DNA of 64,000 nucleotides from positions 62,001 to 126,000 of the forward strand of contig CAZAFH010000005.1 of NCBI GenBank assembly GCA_964484265.1, given 5' to 3'. Below, one piece after another: positions 56,939 to 64,000 of this stretch. Origin of the DNA: SIAQ01 sp964484265. GTDB lineage: Bacteria; Planctomycetota; Planctomycetia; Gemmatales; Gemmataceae. Positions within the stretch are counted from its first letter, which is position 1. Every line of letters begins with the position of its first letter. The notes under the pieces are model-generated. The model saw nothing but the letters and a program-made list of their open reading frames with translations. It searched no databases and was not told the DNA's origin. The translations under genes were made by a program, and so were the position numbers.

Positions 56939-58959
56939 ACGAAACAGTAACCCTCGCGCAGGCGAAGTCGCTAGTCCTGCGCCTTGCAGCACGCCAGAGC
57001 TTGCTATTGCTCTCCGCGCCGGGTGTTGGCAAATCGGACATCGTCGCCGAGGCGGCGGCGGAGGCTGGCCTGCAATGTCGTTCGCTGCTCGGCACGCAGA
57101 TCGCGCCGGAAGATGTCAGCGGCATCCCGCGCATCGTTGGCGAGCGCTCCGTATTTTGTCCGCCGCGCGTACTTCTGCCGGAGGATCCCAGGCCGTTCTG
57201 TCTGTTCCTGGACGAGTTGCCCGCCTGCGCCCAAGACGTGCAGAAGGCCTTCTACTCGCTCCTACTGGAACGGCGGCTTGGCGAGCACAAGTTGCCCCCG
57301 GGGACCTGGGTGGTCGCCGCGGGCAATAGAACCGAGGATCGATCGCTAGTCCGGTCGCTCAGCAGCGCTCTGATCAACCGCGTCACCATTCTCCACGTTC
57401 GCGCCGACGCCAACGAATGGCAGGCGTGGGCAGAACTTCAGGGGATTCGCAAGGACGTCCGAGATTTTCTGAAACATCTTCCGCGCGCTCTGCAGAGGCC
57501 GATCCCGCCACGCCCAGCGCCTTTCTCCACGCCAAGGGCGTGGACCTTGCTCGCACAATCACTCGACCGCGTCGAGTCGGCTGGATTACTGACGGTTGAA
57601 AACCGCCTCGCACTGGCTTTTGGCCGCGTCTCCGCGGAAGATGCGGCGGCGTACTGTTCCTGGGTCGAAGCCGGTTGTAGTGTGGAGCGCCAAGTCAACC
57701 AGTACCAGGGTAATCTGGACCGATCGCTCGCCGAACTCGAGTTGTCCGTACGCGCCACGAACTGTCTGGAGTCGGAGGGCATCATGACCATTCGTGATCT
57801 CGTGTCTCGCTCCGACGAGGAACTCCTTGAGGTTCGCAATTTCGGTGAAACGACGCTTCGCGAGGTGATTCAAAAGCTCGCCACGATCGGCCTGAGTTTG
57901 CGTTCCAGTTCAATCGGTTATGTGCCCAACAAGTATCAGCACCTGTCGCAAACGGAGACGACATTGAGCCAGGCCAAAACGCTGATTCGCTGCCTCGCCG
58001 AAGAGCAGAGCCTTTTGCTGCTGTCGGCGCCGGGCGCTGGCAAGTCGGATGCCGTGGCGCAGGCGGCGGCCGAGGCGGGATTGCCCTGTCGTTCGCTGCT
58101 TGGTACGCAGATCGCGCCGGAGGATGTCAGCGGCATTCCGCGCATCGTCGGCGAGCGCTCGGTCTTCTGCCCGCCGCGCGTCTTGCTGCCTGAGATTCCG
58201 GAACCGTTCTGCCTATTCTTGGACGAACTACCCGCGTGCGCTCCCGATATCCAGAAGGCATTCTACTCGCTCTTGCTCGAACGCCGGCTGGGCGAACACA
58301 CGCTGCCCAAGGGAACGTGGGTGGTGGCTGCAGGCAACCGCCAGGAGGACCGAGCCCTGGTGCGTTCGCTGAGTGCGGCGCTAATCAATCGCGTCTGCAT
58401 TCTGAATATCCGCGTCGATCTCAAGGAATGGATGGTCTGGGCAGAGAAGTCGGGCGTTCGCGGCGATGTCCGCTCGTTTCTGGCGTACTTTCCAGACGCG
58501 CTGATGCGCCCGGCGCCTGCCGAACCCGTGCCGTTCTCGACGCCGCGAGCCTGGGCGTCGCTTTCCGAAACGCTCGATTTGGCGAAACCCGATGGGCCAG
58601 ACCACACGGCAACGCTACGCGCTCTTGCGTTTGGCCGGGTGTCGGCACCGGATGCGGCAGTGTTCTGTGCTGTCGCCAGTGAGAAACTTGGCGAACTTTT
58701 ACCGATTGAAGAATACCTGCACGACCCGGAGATGCTGCCGAAGGAGGACACGGCTCGGTGGTTCGTGCTCACACAACTTCGCCGCATGGCCGAGACGGGC
58801 CGCCTCGACGGGACTCCGCGCGACGTCATCAATGCGTTTCTCGTCTGCCTGCCGGCGGAACATCGGGCGGCGTTGCTGATCGATCTGGTTCATGTATGGG
58901 GAAAGCTCGGAGCGGATCCTGCGATGTTTGTCGCGCTAGGGGAGGTAACGGGAATATGA
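56935..58959 (+). CDS. Tandem MoxR-type AAA+ ATPase with internal RNAP alpha-CTD-like domain
   Basis: The 674-residue protein has AAA module 1 (~1-255): Walker A SAPGVGKSD, Walker B FCLFLDELPAC, sensor-type GTWVVAAGNRTED and LINRV. AAA module 2 (~343-674) is a close copy (SAPGAGKSD, FCLFLDELPAC, GTWVVAAGNRQED, LINRV). Between them, residues 263-322 match the RNA polymerase alpha C-terminal domain: LELSVRATNCLESEGIMTIR, then DLVSRSDEELLEVRNFGETT, ending IGLSL. Arg273, Asn276, Cys277 and Gly304 align with E. coli alpha R265, N268, C269 and G296, while K298 is replaced by Thr. MoxR ATPases act as chaperones with VWA proteins. The start is fixed by the ATGA overlap; the last codons overlap the next gene in the same way. 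Confidence 0.92.
   Translation: MNETVTLAQAKSLVLRLAARQSLLLLSAPGVGKSDIVAEAAAEAGLQCRSLLGTQIAPEDVSGIPRIVGERSVFCPPRVLLPEDPRPFCLFLDELPACAQDVQKAFYSLLLERRLGEHKLPPGTWVVAAGNRTEDRSLVRSLSSALINRVTILHVRADANEWQAWAELQGIRKDVRDFLKHLPRALQRPIPPRPAPFSTPRAWTLLAQSLDRVESAGLLTVENRLALAFGRVSAEDAAAYCSWVEAGCSVERQVNQYQGNLDRSLAELELSVRATNCLESEGIMTIRDLVSRSDEELLEVRNFGETTLREVIQKLATIGLSLRSSSIGYVPNKYQHLSQTETTLSQAKTLIRCLAEEQSLLLLSAPGAGKSDAVAQAAAEAGLPCRSLLGTQIAPEDVSGIPRIVGERSVFCPPRVLLPEIPEPFCLFLDELPACAPDIQKAFYSLLLERRLGEHTLPKGTWVVAAGNRQEDRALVRSLSAALINRVCILNIRVDLKEWMVWAEKSGVRGDVRSFLAYFPDALMRPAPAEPVPFSTPRAWASLSETLDLAKPDGPDHTATLRALAFGRVSAPDAAVFCAVASEKLGELLPIEEYLHDPEMLPKEDTARWFVLTQLRRMAETGRLDGTPRDVINAFLVCLPAEHRAALLIDLVHVWGKLGADPAMFVALGEVTGI
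57721..57900 (+). other. RNA polymerase alpha-CTD-like helix-hairpin-helix domain
   Basis: These bases encode residues 263-322 of the ATPase. The order VRxxNCLxxE, TIxDLVxR, EELLxxxNFGxxTLxE, LxxxGLSL follows bacterial RpoA C-terminal domains almost position by position. This domain contacts UP-element DNA and activators in RNA polymerase. Its presence in an ATPase is unusual. Confidence 0.85.
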
Positions 58960-60302
58960 AACCGACCGAAGATCGTACTGCCGAGTTGGGAAAGGTCCGA
59001 CGTGCGCTGCGGATGGTATCGATGTCGCTTCCGCACCTTGCTGGCCTGGCCGCAGCGGCGCGGCTATCGATCGATCCTCGAGTCGCCACCATGGCGGTGT
59101 TTGCTTCCGGGCGCATCCTCGTCAATCCCGATTTTCTCGCGACGCTTGCACCCCGAGAGACGATGTTCGTTCTCGCCCACGAGCTTATGCATCTGGCCTT
59201 GCGCACGCACGATCGGCAGCACGGCTCAGATCCGCTCCTCGTCAACATGGCTCACGATTACATCATCAACGACATGCTTTCCATGGACCTGCAGCAAGAT
59301 ATTCCGGCCGGTGGATTGTGCAGGCCAGACGCCCGGCATCGATCCATGGAAAGCATCGTGGCCGAATTGCAAGATTATCTTCCGTCAACGGCGCAGCACG
59401 CGGGAGGATGGTTGCAGCCGGGGCCGAAAGCGACGAAACGCAAGCCGCCCTCGTCTGGATTGGGCGAACAGCTTCGCCAGGCGTTGACCGCCGCCGGTTT
59501 GCCGATACCGCCCGAGGCGGAGGACGCCGATGAACCGCCGGAGCCGCCGCCGCCGATCGAACTGCCAGGCGATGTCTTCTCGGACGATCTCGAGCGGCAA
59601 TGGTTTCCCGGGGCGGACGCGGGCCAAATCGCCGAACAGACGCGAACGATTTGCGAGCTGGCAGCTCGGGCAGACAGCGTTGCCACGGTCATCGAGCGAA
59701 TGAAACAGGTGCCGTCGGTGCCGCGGTACGTGGATTATTTTCCGCGTTCGGATGCTTATGTCGCCGCGCTTCGTGGAATCTACGCGCCTGTTTGGCAGTC
59801 GGCGCTGCAGCGCTGGCTCGATGCCGTGGCGCCCGGGCCGCGATCGTTCGCCCGTCCGTCGCGGCGCGGGGCCGACCGCAGCGATGTCGTGCTACCAGGG
59901 CGTTCCCGCGAAGGGTGGATTTTGCATATCGTGCTCGACACGAGTGGCTCGATGACGGATACGATTCCGCGAGCGCTTGGCGCCATCGCCGATTTTTGCG
60001 TGAACGCCGGAGTTGAGCAGGTTCACCTTTTGCAGTGCGATACCAGCGTCACGCAGGATGAATTTGTTCCGATCGAGAGTCTCGACTACTACCAAATCTC
60101 CGGTTACGGAGGCAGCGACATGTCGCCGGCGATGCAGCGATTAGCCGAGGATTCCGAGGTGGAGGCGGTATTGGTGCTGACGGACGGCGATATCAGCTAC
60201 CCGATGGAACCGCCGCCATACTCCGTTCTGTGGGTCGTGTCCACGGCCGACGCGAACTGGTTCCAGCCGCCGTACGGTAGCGTGTTGAGCATGCCGCCGT
60301 AG
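58956..60302 (+). CDS. Metallopeptidase-like (DUF2201-type) plus VWA-like protein
   Basis: The 448-residue protein has an N-terminal metallopeptidase-like domain with HELMH at 75-79 (zinc-type HExxH), followed by NMAHDYIINDMLS. A Pro-rich charged linker (~155-200, EAEDADEPPEPPPPIELPGD) leads to a VWA-like domain with the MIDAS motif DTSGS at 328-332 and VLTDGD (Asp410, Asp412). This pairing is typical of VWA-like proteins encoded next to MoxR ATPases. The ATG overlaps the ATPase stop (ATGA). The ATPase probably remodels this protein or loads it onto a target (family knowledge plus inference). It converges on the next gene with a 17-bp gap. Confidence 0.92.
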   Translation: MKPTEDRTAELGKVRRALRMVSMSLPHLAGLAAAARLSIDPRVATMAVFASGRILVNPDFLATLAPRETMFVLAHELMHLALRTHDRQHGSDPLLVNMAHDYIINDMLSMDLQQDIPAGGLCRPDARHRSMESIVAELQDYLPSTAQHAGGWLQPGPKATKRKPPSSGLGEQLRQALTAAGLPIPPEAEDADEPPEPPPPIELPGDVFSDDLERQWFPGADAGQIAEQTRTICELAARADSVATVIERMKQVPSVPRYVDYFPRSDAYVAALRGIYAPVWQSALQRWLDAVAPGPRSFARPSRRGADRSDVVLPGRSREGWILHIVLDTSGSMTDTIPRALGAIADFCVNAGVEQVHLLQCDTSVTQDEFVPIESLDYYQISGYGGSDMSPAMQRLAEDSEVEAVLVLTDGDISYPMEPPPYSVLWVVSTADANWFQPPYGSVLSMPP

Positions 60303-60319
60303 CGGATTATTGCGGGTGA

Positions 60320-61573
60320 TCATTTCTCGCCCGGCGGGATCCCGCGTGCATAGGGCCAATCAGCAGGTTGGTAGCGAATGGCGAGATCGGGGGTCTTGAT
60401 CAACCGATTGTTCTCGGCTGCGCTGTGCATGAGGGCGTCGAGCATCCCCGAGGTGAGAACGGTGCGTGCGACAGGGTACGCCGGTTTGCTCGTGTGAATG
60501 GTGTGCTCGATCGCGCGGACCAGATGCTCGAAGTGCCCGTACGGGCGGGCGTCTTGCAGGCGAAACCATGTCGCGGTCGGCCTCGCCTGGTTCTTGACCT
60601 GCCCAGCAAATGCGAATTGGTTGGCGTATCCCGTGCTCATCGCCACCGCCGCCTTCAGGCCATCGCGGTATTCGATCAGGAAGAATGTGGCGTTCTTGCC
60701 AAACTGCTTGGGCCGACCGCGAACCGGCATCGGCGTGGTGGCGACGGCCGCGTCGAAAAGGTCGCGCGACCAGCGTCGTGCCTTCAGCGCCGCCGCGATG
60801 CCTTCGCCCGTCACGGCTTGAACCGAAGTGACGCCCGCTTCCCCGCCGCGCCGCCGTTCCACCATGCATTGCAAGGTTTCCAGAGCATGAAAGCCGTACG
60901 ACTCCAGCCCGCCATATCCCAGCGCGATGGCGCCGGTCAGGTCGCTGCCCATTGGCACGTTCACCATCGGCGTGCGCCAGGCGACTGGAAGCGACGAACC
61001 CGCCAGAAACGGAATGCTCATATCGCGAGCCGTGTCGGCCATGTGCTTGGCGTCGCGCCAGGCGTAGGCCAGGTGCTTGTCGTTGAAGAGCGGCACGACG
61101 CGTTTGTATTTGCGAAAGACATCAACGATGCCGTCGAAAAAGCGCCGGCGGGGATACATGCGTTGCCCGGTGTCCATTGTCAGCGGGTAGTTGCCGTGCT
61201 CGCCGATGCTGAGGACGCCTGCGACCGCGATTTTGTCGCCGCCGAGCGTCAGCGCTTCTTCGATAGTTCGAGCGATGCGGAAGCCATGCTTTTTGGCGAG
61301 ATCACGGCTCAGGTCGTTCTTGGGAACCTGGTCGGTGAATAGCGAAACGAGCCGAAGCGCCGGACCCGGACCGCCGGCCTGATCGTAGCCTTCGAGGATC
61401 TTTCCCAGGATCACGTCGGCGTGCGAATTGCGGCGATATTCCGTGACGACGGCGGCGACGGGCAGCCGCTCGCGATTCCGCGGCTGTGCGCCGAGCCCAG
61501 CGGCAGACAAACATCCGCCAGCGGCGATCGCTCCCATCTGAAGGCCGAACTCTCGACGTGTTGTCTTTTGCAT
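60320..61573 (-). CDS. Tat-exported protein of unknown function, possibly Gfo/Idh-like
   Basis: The 417-residue protein starts at 61573 (AGGAG 8 nt upstream); the longer frame to 61612 overlaps the preceding gene. The N terminus MQKTTRREFGLQMGAIAAGG is a Tat-type signal. The mature protein begins with a strand-turn-helix resembling a nucleotide-binding fold (LPVAAVVTEYRRNSHADVIL), then has GDKIAVAGVLSIGEHGNYPL, RRRFFDGIVDVFRKY and SYGFHALETLQCMVERRRGG. Such proteins are abundant in planctomycetes and are often annotated only as hypothetical. It lies 22 bp after the amidohydrolase gene and is likely co-transcribed. The function is not established. Confidence 0.82.
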   Translation of the reverse strand: MQKTTRREFGLQMGAIAAGGCLSAAGLGAQPRNRERLPVAAVVTEYRRNSHADVILGKILEGYDQAGGPGPALRLVSLFTDQVPKNDLSRDLAKKHGFRIARTIEEALTLGGDKIAVAGVLSIGEHGNYPLTMDTGQRMYPRRRFFDGIVDVFRKYKRVVPLFNDKHLAYAWRDAKHMADTARDMSIPFLAGSSLPVAWRTPMVNVPMGSDLTGAIALGYGGLESYGFHALETLQCMVERRRGGEAGVTSVQAVTGEGIAAALKARRWSRDLFDAAVATTPMPVRGRPKQFGKNATFFLIEYRDGLKAAVAMSTGYANQFAFAGQVKNQARPTATWFRLQDARPYGHFEHLVRAIEHTIHTSKPAYPVARTVLTSGMLDALMHSAAENNRLIKTPDLAIRYQPADWPYARGIPPGEK

Positions 61574-61595
61574 CGTCGTATCTCCTGAACTAGAG

Positions 61596-62528
61596 CTATG
61601 GTCTCGCACCAAGCCGAAAGAGCGCCGCCGCGTTTCCGCCCAGTATCTTGTCCTGATCGGCGCGCGGCAAGCTGTCGAGAAGCGTGCGCAGGCGATCCCG
61701 TTCGGCGCGGTAGCTTCGCGGCGTGGCCGTGGCGTTGAATCCGCCGCCGTGAATCAGGCGATCCGCGCTCCAGGCGCTGACGATTTGTTTGAGAATCGGC
61801 CCGATTTCGCGGTGGGGATACTGCCTCGTGGACGGGATTGCAGACAACTTCATCACGGTGTTATCGTAGCGGGCGAAGCCGAGCACCGTGCGATATTCCT
61901 CGGGCGAACCTTGAAACGGCCGACCGAGATGATCGATGATCACCTTGGTGCGCCGGAATTCTTTGATATACGGGTCGAAACCGGCCGCATAGCGAGGCTC
62001 GAAATGAAGCTGCACGGCGAGGCCAAGCTCGGTCGCCTGCACCCATAGATCGCGCAATTCACGCCGGCCAAACGGAGGCAACCGCTCCGGCGCGTAGGCG
62101 TGAATGCGAACCGCCACGATGGCGAGCCGCTTGACGAGATTGGGCAACTGCGCGACGGAACCAGGACGATCGGCGAATACCAGTGCCGTCCCCTTGAGCC
62201 TGGCGCGATCCATTCGAAGGCAATGCTCGAGGTAGCGATGATCGTCCTGGAATGGCTCGGGATGGACGATGATCGCGTAATCGACGGCGGCGCCCTCCAT
62301 GCATTTGACCAGTGACTCCGGCGTGGCCACTTCTTCCGGTCGATACGGTGCACGGGCGTGATAGGGAAATCGCTTATTGCCAGGTCCAGCAAAGCAGTGC
62401 AAGTGGGTATCGACGATCGGCACACGCCGCGCAGGCTGGGCGGCGCCGCTTGTGGACGAACTGGATAGCGCCGCCATCGCCGCCGTCGTCCCAACGAAAG
62501 CTCTGCGAGTGATTGAATTCGTGTCCAT
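61596..62528 (-). CDS. Tat-exported amidohydrolase-2 family protein
   Basis: The 310-residue protein has a Tat-type signal (SITRRAFVGTTAAMAALSSS). A TIM-barrel metal-dependent hydrolase follows: IVDTHLHCFAG (HxH on strand 1), VRIHAYAPERLPPF, LAVQLHFEP, KVIIDHLGRPFQGS and a late strand SADRLIHGG. ILGGNAAALFRL at the C terminus is the standard ending of this family, which includes lactone hydrolases and decarboxylases. AGGAG 6 nt before the ATG fixes the start. The substrate is unknown; the Tat signal and the co-transcribed neighbour suggest sugar or lactone catabolism in the periplasm (inference). Confidence 0.9.
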   Translation of the reverse strand: MDTNSITRRAFVGTTAAMAALSSSSTSGAAQPARRVPIVDTHLHCFAGPGNKRFPYHARAPYRPEEVATPESLVKCMEGAAVDYAIIVHPEPFQDDHRYLEHCLRMDRARLKGTALVFADRPGSVAQLPNLVKRLAIVAVRIHAYAPERLPPFGRRELRDLWVQATELGLAVQLHFEPRYAAGFDPYIKEFRRTKVIIDHLGRPFQGSPEEYRTVLGFARYDNTVMKLSAIPSTRQYPHREIGPILKQIVSAWSADRLIHGGGFNATATPRSYRAERDRLRTLLDSLPRADQDKILGGNAAALFRLGARP

Positions 62529-62556
62529 GGTTCGCTCCTGTAGGGAACCCGCTGCG

Positions 62557-62904
62557 TTACCATACCGCCGGCTTCTTCACTTGAAGCTTGCCAGTGTCGC
62601 ACATGCCGAGCGTGAGAATCCGAATGCGCGTGTTGTCCTGGTAGGAGAGCATTACATAAACGAATCCGCCCGGAATTTTCCAACAAGCGAGGCGGCTTAC
62701 GTCTTCACCCGGGTAGACATATTCCTCTCGCTCAGGTTCTCCGTAGGTAGCGTTCAGCGCCCGTGTCGACTCTGCGAATTCCAGGTCCAGCTTCGCCCAG
62801 TTCTTTTCGTCGTCCACGAAAAACGCAGAGCCGACGTGGTACTCGCACCGCTTGAACACTCCGGATTGAAGCAGGGGGAGGACCTCGGCGAGCGAGAGCG
62901 TCAT
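62557..62904 (-). CDS. Small hypothetical protein (115 residues)
   Basis: No signal peptide or membrane segment is seen. The sequence (LAEVLPLLQSGVFKRCEYHV, NWAKLDLEFAESTRALNATY, IPGGFVYVMLSYQDNTRIRI) suggests a small alpha/beta cytoplasmic protein. I do not recognise the family. GGAGG 5 nt before the ATG strongly supports the start. It lies between the kinase fusion gene (108 bp upstream) and the amidohydrolase gene. Confidence 0.75.
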   Translation of the reverse strand: MTLSLAEVLPLLQSGVFKRCEYHVGSAFFVDDEKNWAKLDLEFAESTRALNATYGEPEREEYVYPGEDVSRLACWKIPGGFVYVMLSYQDNTRIRILTLGMCDTGKLQVKKPAVW

Positions 62905-63012
62905 CAGAGCCTCCGATTCTCCCGGCGTGAATATTTGGCGATTGCTTTCGACGTGGAGATGGATGTATGGCCGCTTGCGTCGTTTGACCAGCGGAATCCC
63001 GGCTTGATGTCA

Positions 63013-64000
63013 TCATTCAATCTGCTCTCGAACCTGACGCGAAACGGCTTCCCATTCCGCGGATGTATCCACGACATGGTGCGGCTGGGAAACCGGCTCC
63101 CAAGTCGGCGCGAGTTGTCGATACACCGCCCAGTCGGCATCGGACGCGTCGCCTCGGCGGGCGCTCAATCGCTGGTGAACCACGTCGGGCGGCGTCACGC
63201 ATTCGATGAACTCGATCCTTGCGCACCATCGCCGCGCCAACGAAAAGAACAGATCGCGCTGCGATTGTCTGCGGAAATTGGCGTCGATGATGACGCGCCG
63301 CCCGAGCCAAAGTTGCTCCTCCGCGAGCTTTTCGAGTTCGGCATAGGTGCGTTCGCTCCAGGCTTTCGAGTAAATGGCTGGATGAGGTCCAGCGAGTTGC
63401 TTGCGGATGACATCGCTGCGGAGCACCTCGAAACCGTCGGATTCGGCGAGGCGTCGTGCGAGCGTCGATTTGCCCGTTCCTGGCAGTCCGCCGATCAGGA
63501 CGATCAGCGGACGATTTTTCGGCGTCTCCATCTCCGCGAGCGCCAGTAGCCAATGCGCTTTCGCCTGTTGCCCCGCGGTCTGGCGTTCTTCGGTGTTTAC
63601 TTCGCGATCCAGAAACTTCATGCCTTCGACCTTGGCTCGAACGATGGCCCGATATGCCGAATAATAGGACACGAGCGTTCGACCCTCGGCATCGCCCGAT
63701 ATGTCAAAGTACCTATTTGCTAACAGACGTGCCAAATCGGGGCGGCCGTGGAATTTCAGATCCATGGCGAGAAAGGCCAGGTCTGCAACCGGATCGGCAA
63801 ACCGAAAGCGGTCCGCGAACTCGATGCAATCGATCAGCACCAAATCGTCCGGCGGCGATTGCTCGGGAAAGAGATAAACGTGATCCAAGTGCAGATCGCC
63901 ATGCGTGTCGCGCGGCACATGCCGGGCGGCGCGGGAATCGATGACGTCGCGCAAATCCGCCAGCACGGTCTCCGTGCGCTCGCGCAGCCGACGATGCACT
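63013..64000 (-). CDS. Aminoglycoside-phosphotransferase-like / P-loop kinase fusion, 5' end outside the window
   Basis: The frame is open at the right window edge; a GTG at 63999 is probably an internal Val. The visible 328 residues hold the C-terminal part of an APH-type kinase domain (catalytic-loop-like DTHGDLHLDHVYLF, then LIDCIEFADRFRFADPVADL) and, from about residue 160, a P-loop kinase domain of the AAA_33/zeta-toxin type (LIVLIGGLPGTGKSTLARRL, FEVLRSDVIRKQL, RRVIIDANFR). Full-length proteins of this two-domain family are about 500 residues. The pairing suggests phosphorylation of a small molecule, but the substrate is unknown. Confidence 0.88.
   Translation of the reverse strand, partial: VHRRLRERTETVLADLRDVIDSRAARHVPRDTHGDLHLDHVYLFPEQSPPDDLVLIDCIEFADRFRFADPVADLAFLAMDLKFHGRPDLARLLANRYFDISGDAEGRTLVSYYSAYRAIVRAKVEGMKFLDREVNTEERQTAGQQAKAHWLLALAEMETPKNRPLIVLIGGLPGTGKSTLARRLAESDGFEVLRSDVIRKQLAGPHPAIYSKAWSERTYAELEKLAEEQLWLGRRVIIDANFRRQSQRDLFFSLARRWCARIEFIECVTPPDVVHQRLSARRGDASDADWAVYRQLAPTWEPVSQPHHVVDTSAEWEAVSRQVREQIE

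Noticed and set aside
62904..63140. 78-codon - strand frame ending at the start of the 115-residue gene
   Set aside because: It overlaps the end of the kinase fusion gene by 128 bp and shows no recognisable domain.
62377..63549. 390-codon + strand frame opposite the amidohydrolase and kinase genes
   Set aside because: It is antisense to three better-supported genes.

Overview
The window looks like a chromosomal segment from a planctomycete, probably a Gemmata-like lineage. This is inferred from gene content, not from a marker gene. The indicators are GC-rich DNA, a giant secreted repeat protein, an ECF-type sigma factor next to a WD40-type Ser/Thr kinase with DWG in place of DFG, secreted caspase-like proteins, Tat-exported amidohydrolase-type proteins, and several palindromic intergenic repeats. 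I saw no rRNA, tRNA, CRISPR array, transposase or phage gene.

Layout. (1) About 1-31.4 kb is one + strand reading frame, open at the left window edge, encoding at least 10,468 residues of a modular extracellular protein. In order it holds autotransporter-type beta-strand repeats organised as a ~2-kb super-repeat, a PA14 domain, 17 invasin-like Ig repeats, 22 repeats of a second Ig-like family, further Ig-type domains and six lectin/LamG-like modules. A 700-bp block occurs twice with no difference that I could find. (2) A convergent gene for a secreted circularly permuted papain-fold protein (31.4-32.0 kb) follows. (3) A - strand phosphate region (32.2-42.2 kb) contains pstS-pstC-pstA-pstB, a secreted two-repeat protein, phoU, and upstream a DUF47-PiT transporter pair. 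A candidate Pho box of three 11-bp repeats lies in front of pstS. (4) After a VOC-family gene (42.6 kb) comes a + strand cluster of secreted proteins (43.5-49.9 kb): a HEAT-repeat protein, a HEAT-caspase protein, a small caspase-like protein and a small all-beta protein. Three of the four share one ~85-residue C-terminal beta domain. (5) At 50.4-55.5 kb an ECF-type sigma factor, two small secreted beta proteins and a transmembrane Ser/Thr kinase with a beta-propeller form a signalling module. (6) At 55.8-60.3 kb a tightly coupled three-gene operon (two ATGA overlaps) encodes an unknown 394-residue protein, a double MoxR-type AAA+ ATPase with an RNA-polymerase alpha-CTD-like domain between its two ATPase modules, and an HExxH metallopeptidase/VWA protein. 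This is the most novel system in the window. (7) On the - strand at 60.3-64 kb lie two Tat-signal proteins (one an amidohydrolase), a small unknown protein and a partial aminoglycoside-phosphotransferase-like/P-loop kinase fusion that runs off the right edge.

How the parts fit. Region 3 is a complete phosphate uptake and sensing unit with high-affinity (Pst) and low-affinity (Pit) routes and a PhoU-type regulator for each. Regions 4 and 5 look like cell-surface sensing, proteolysis and signalling functions. Region 6 is a chaperone-like AAA+/VWA pair whose alpha-CTD-like domain suggests, as inference only, contact with DNA or the transcription machinery.
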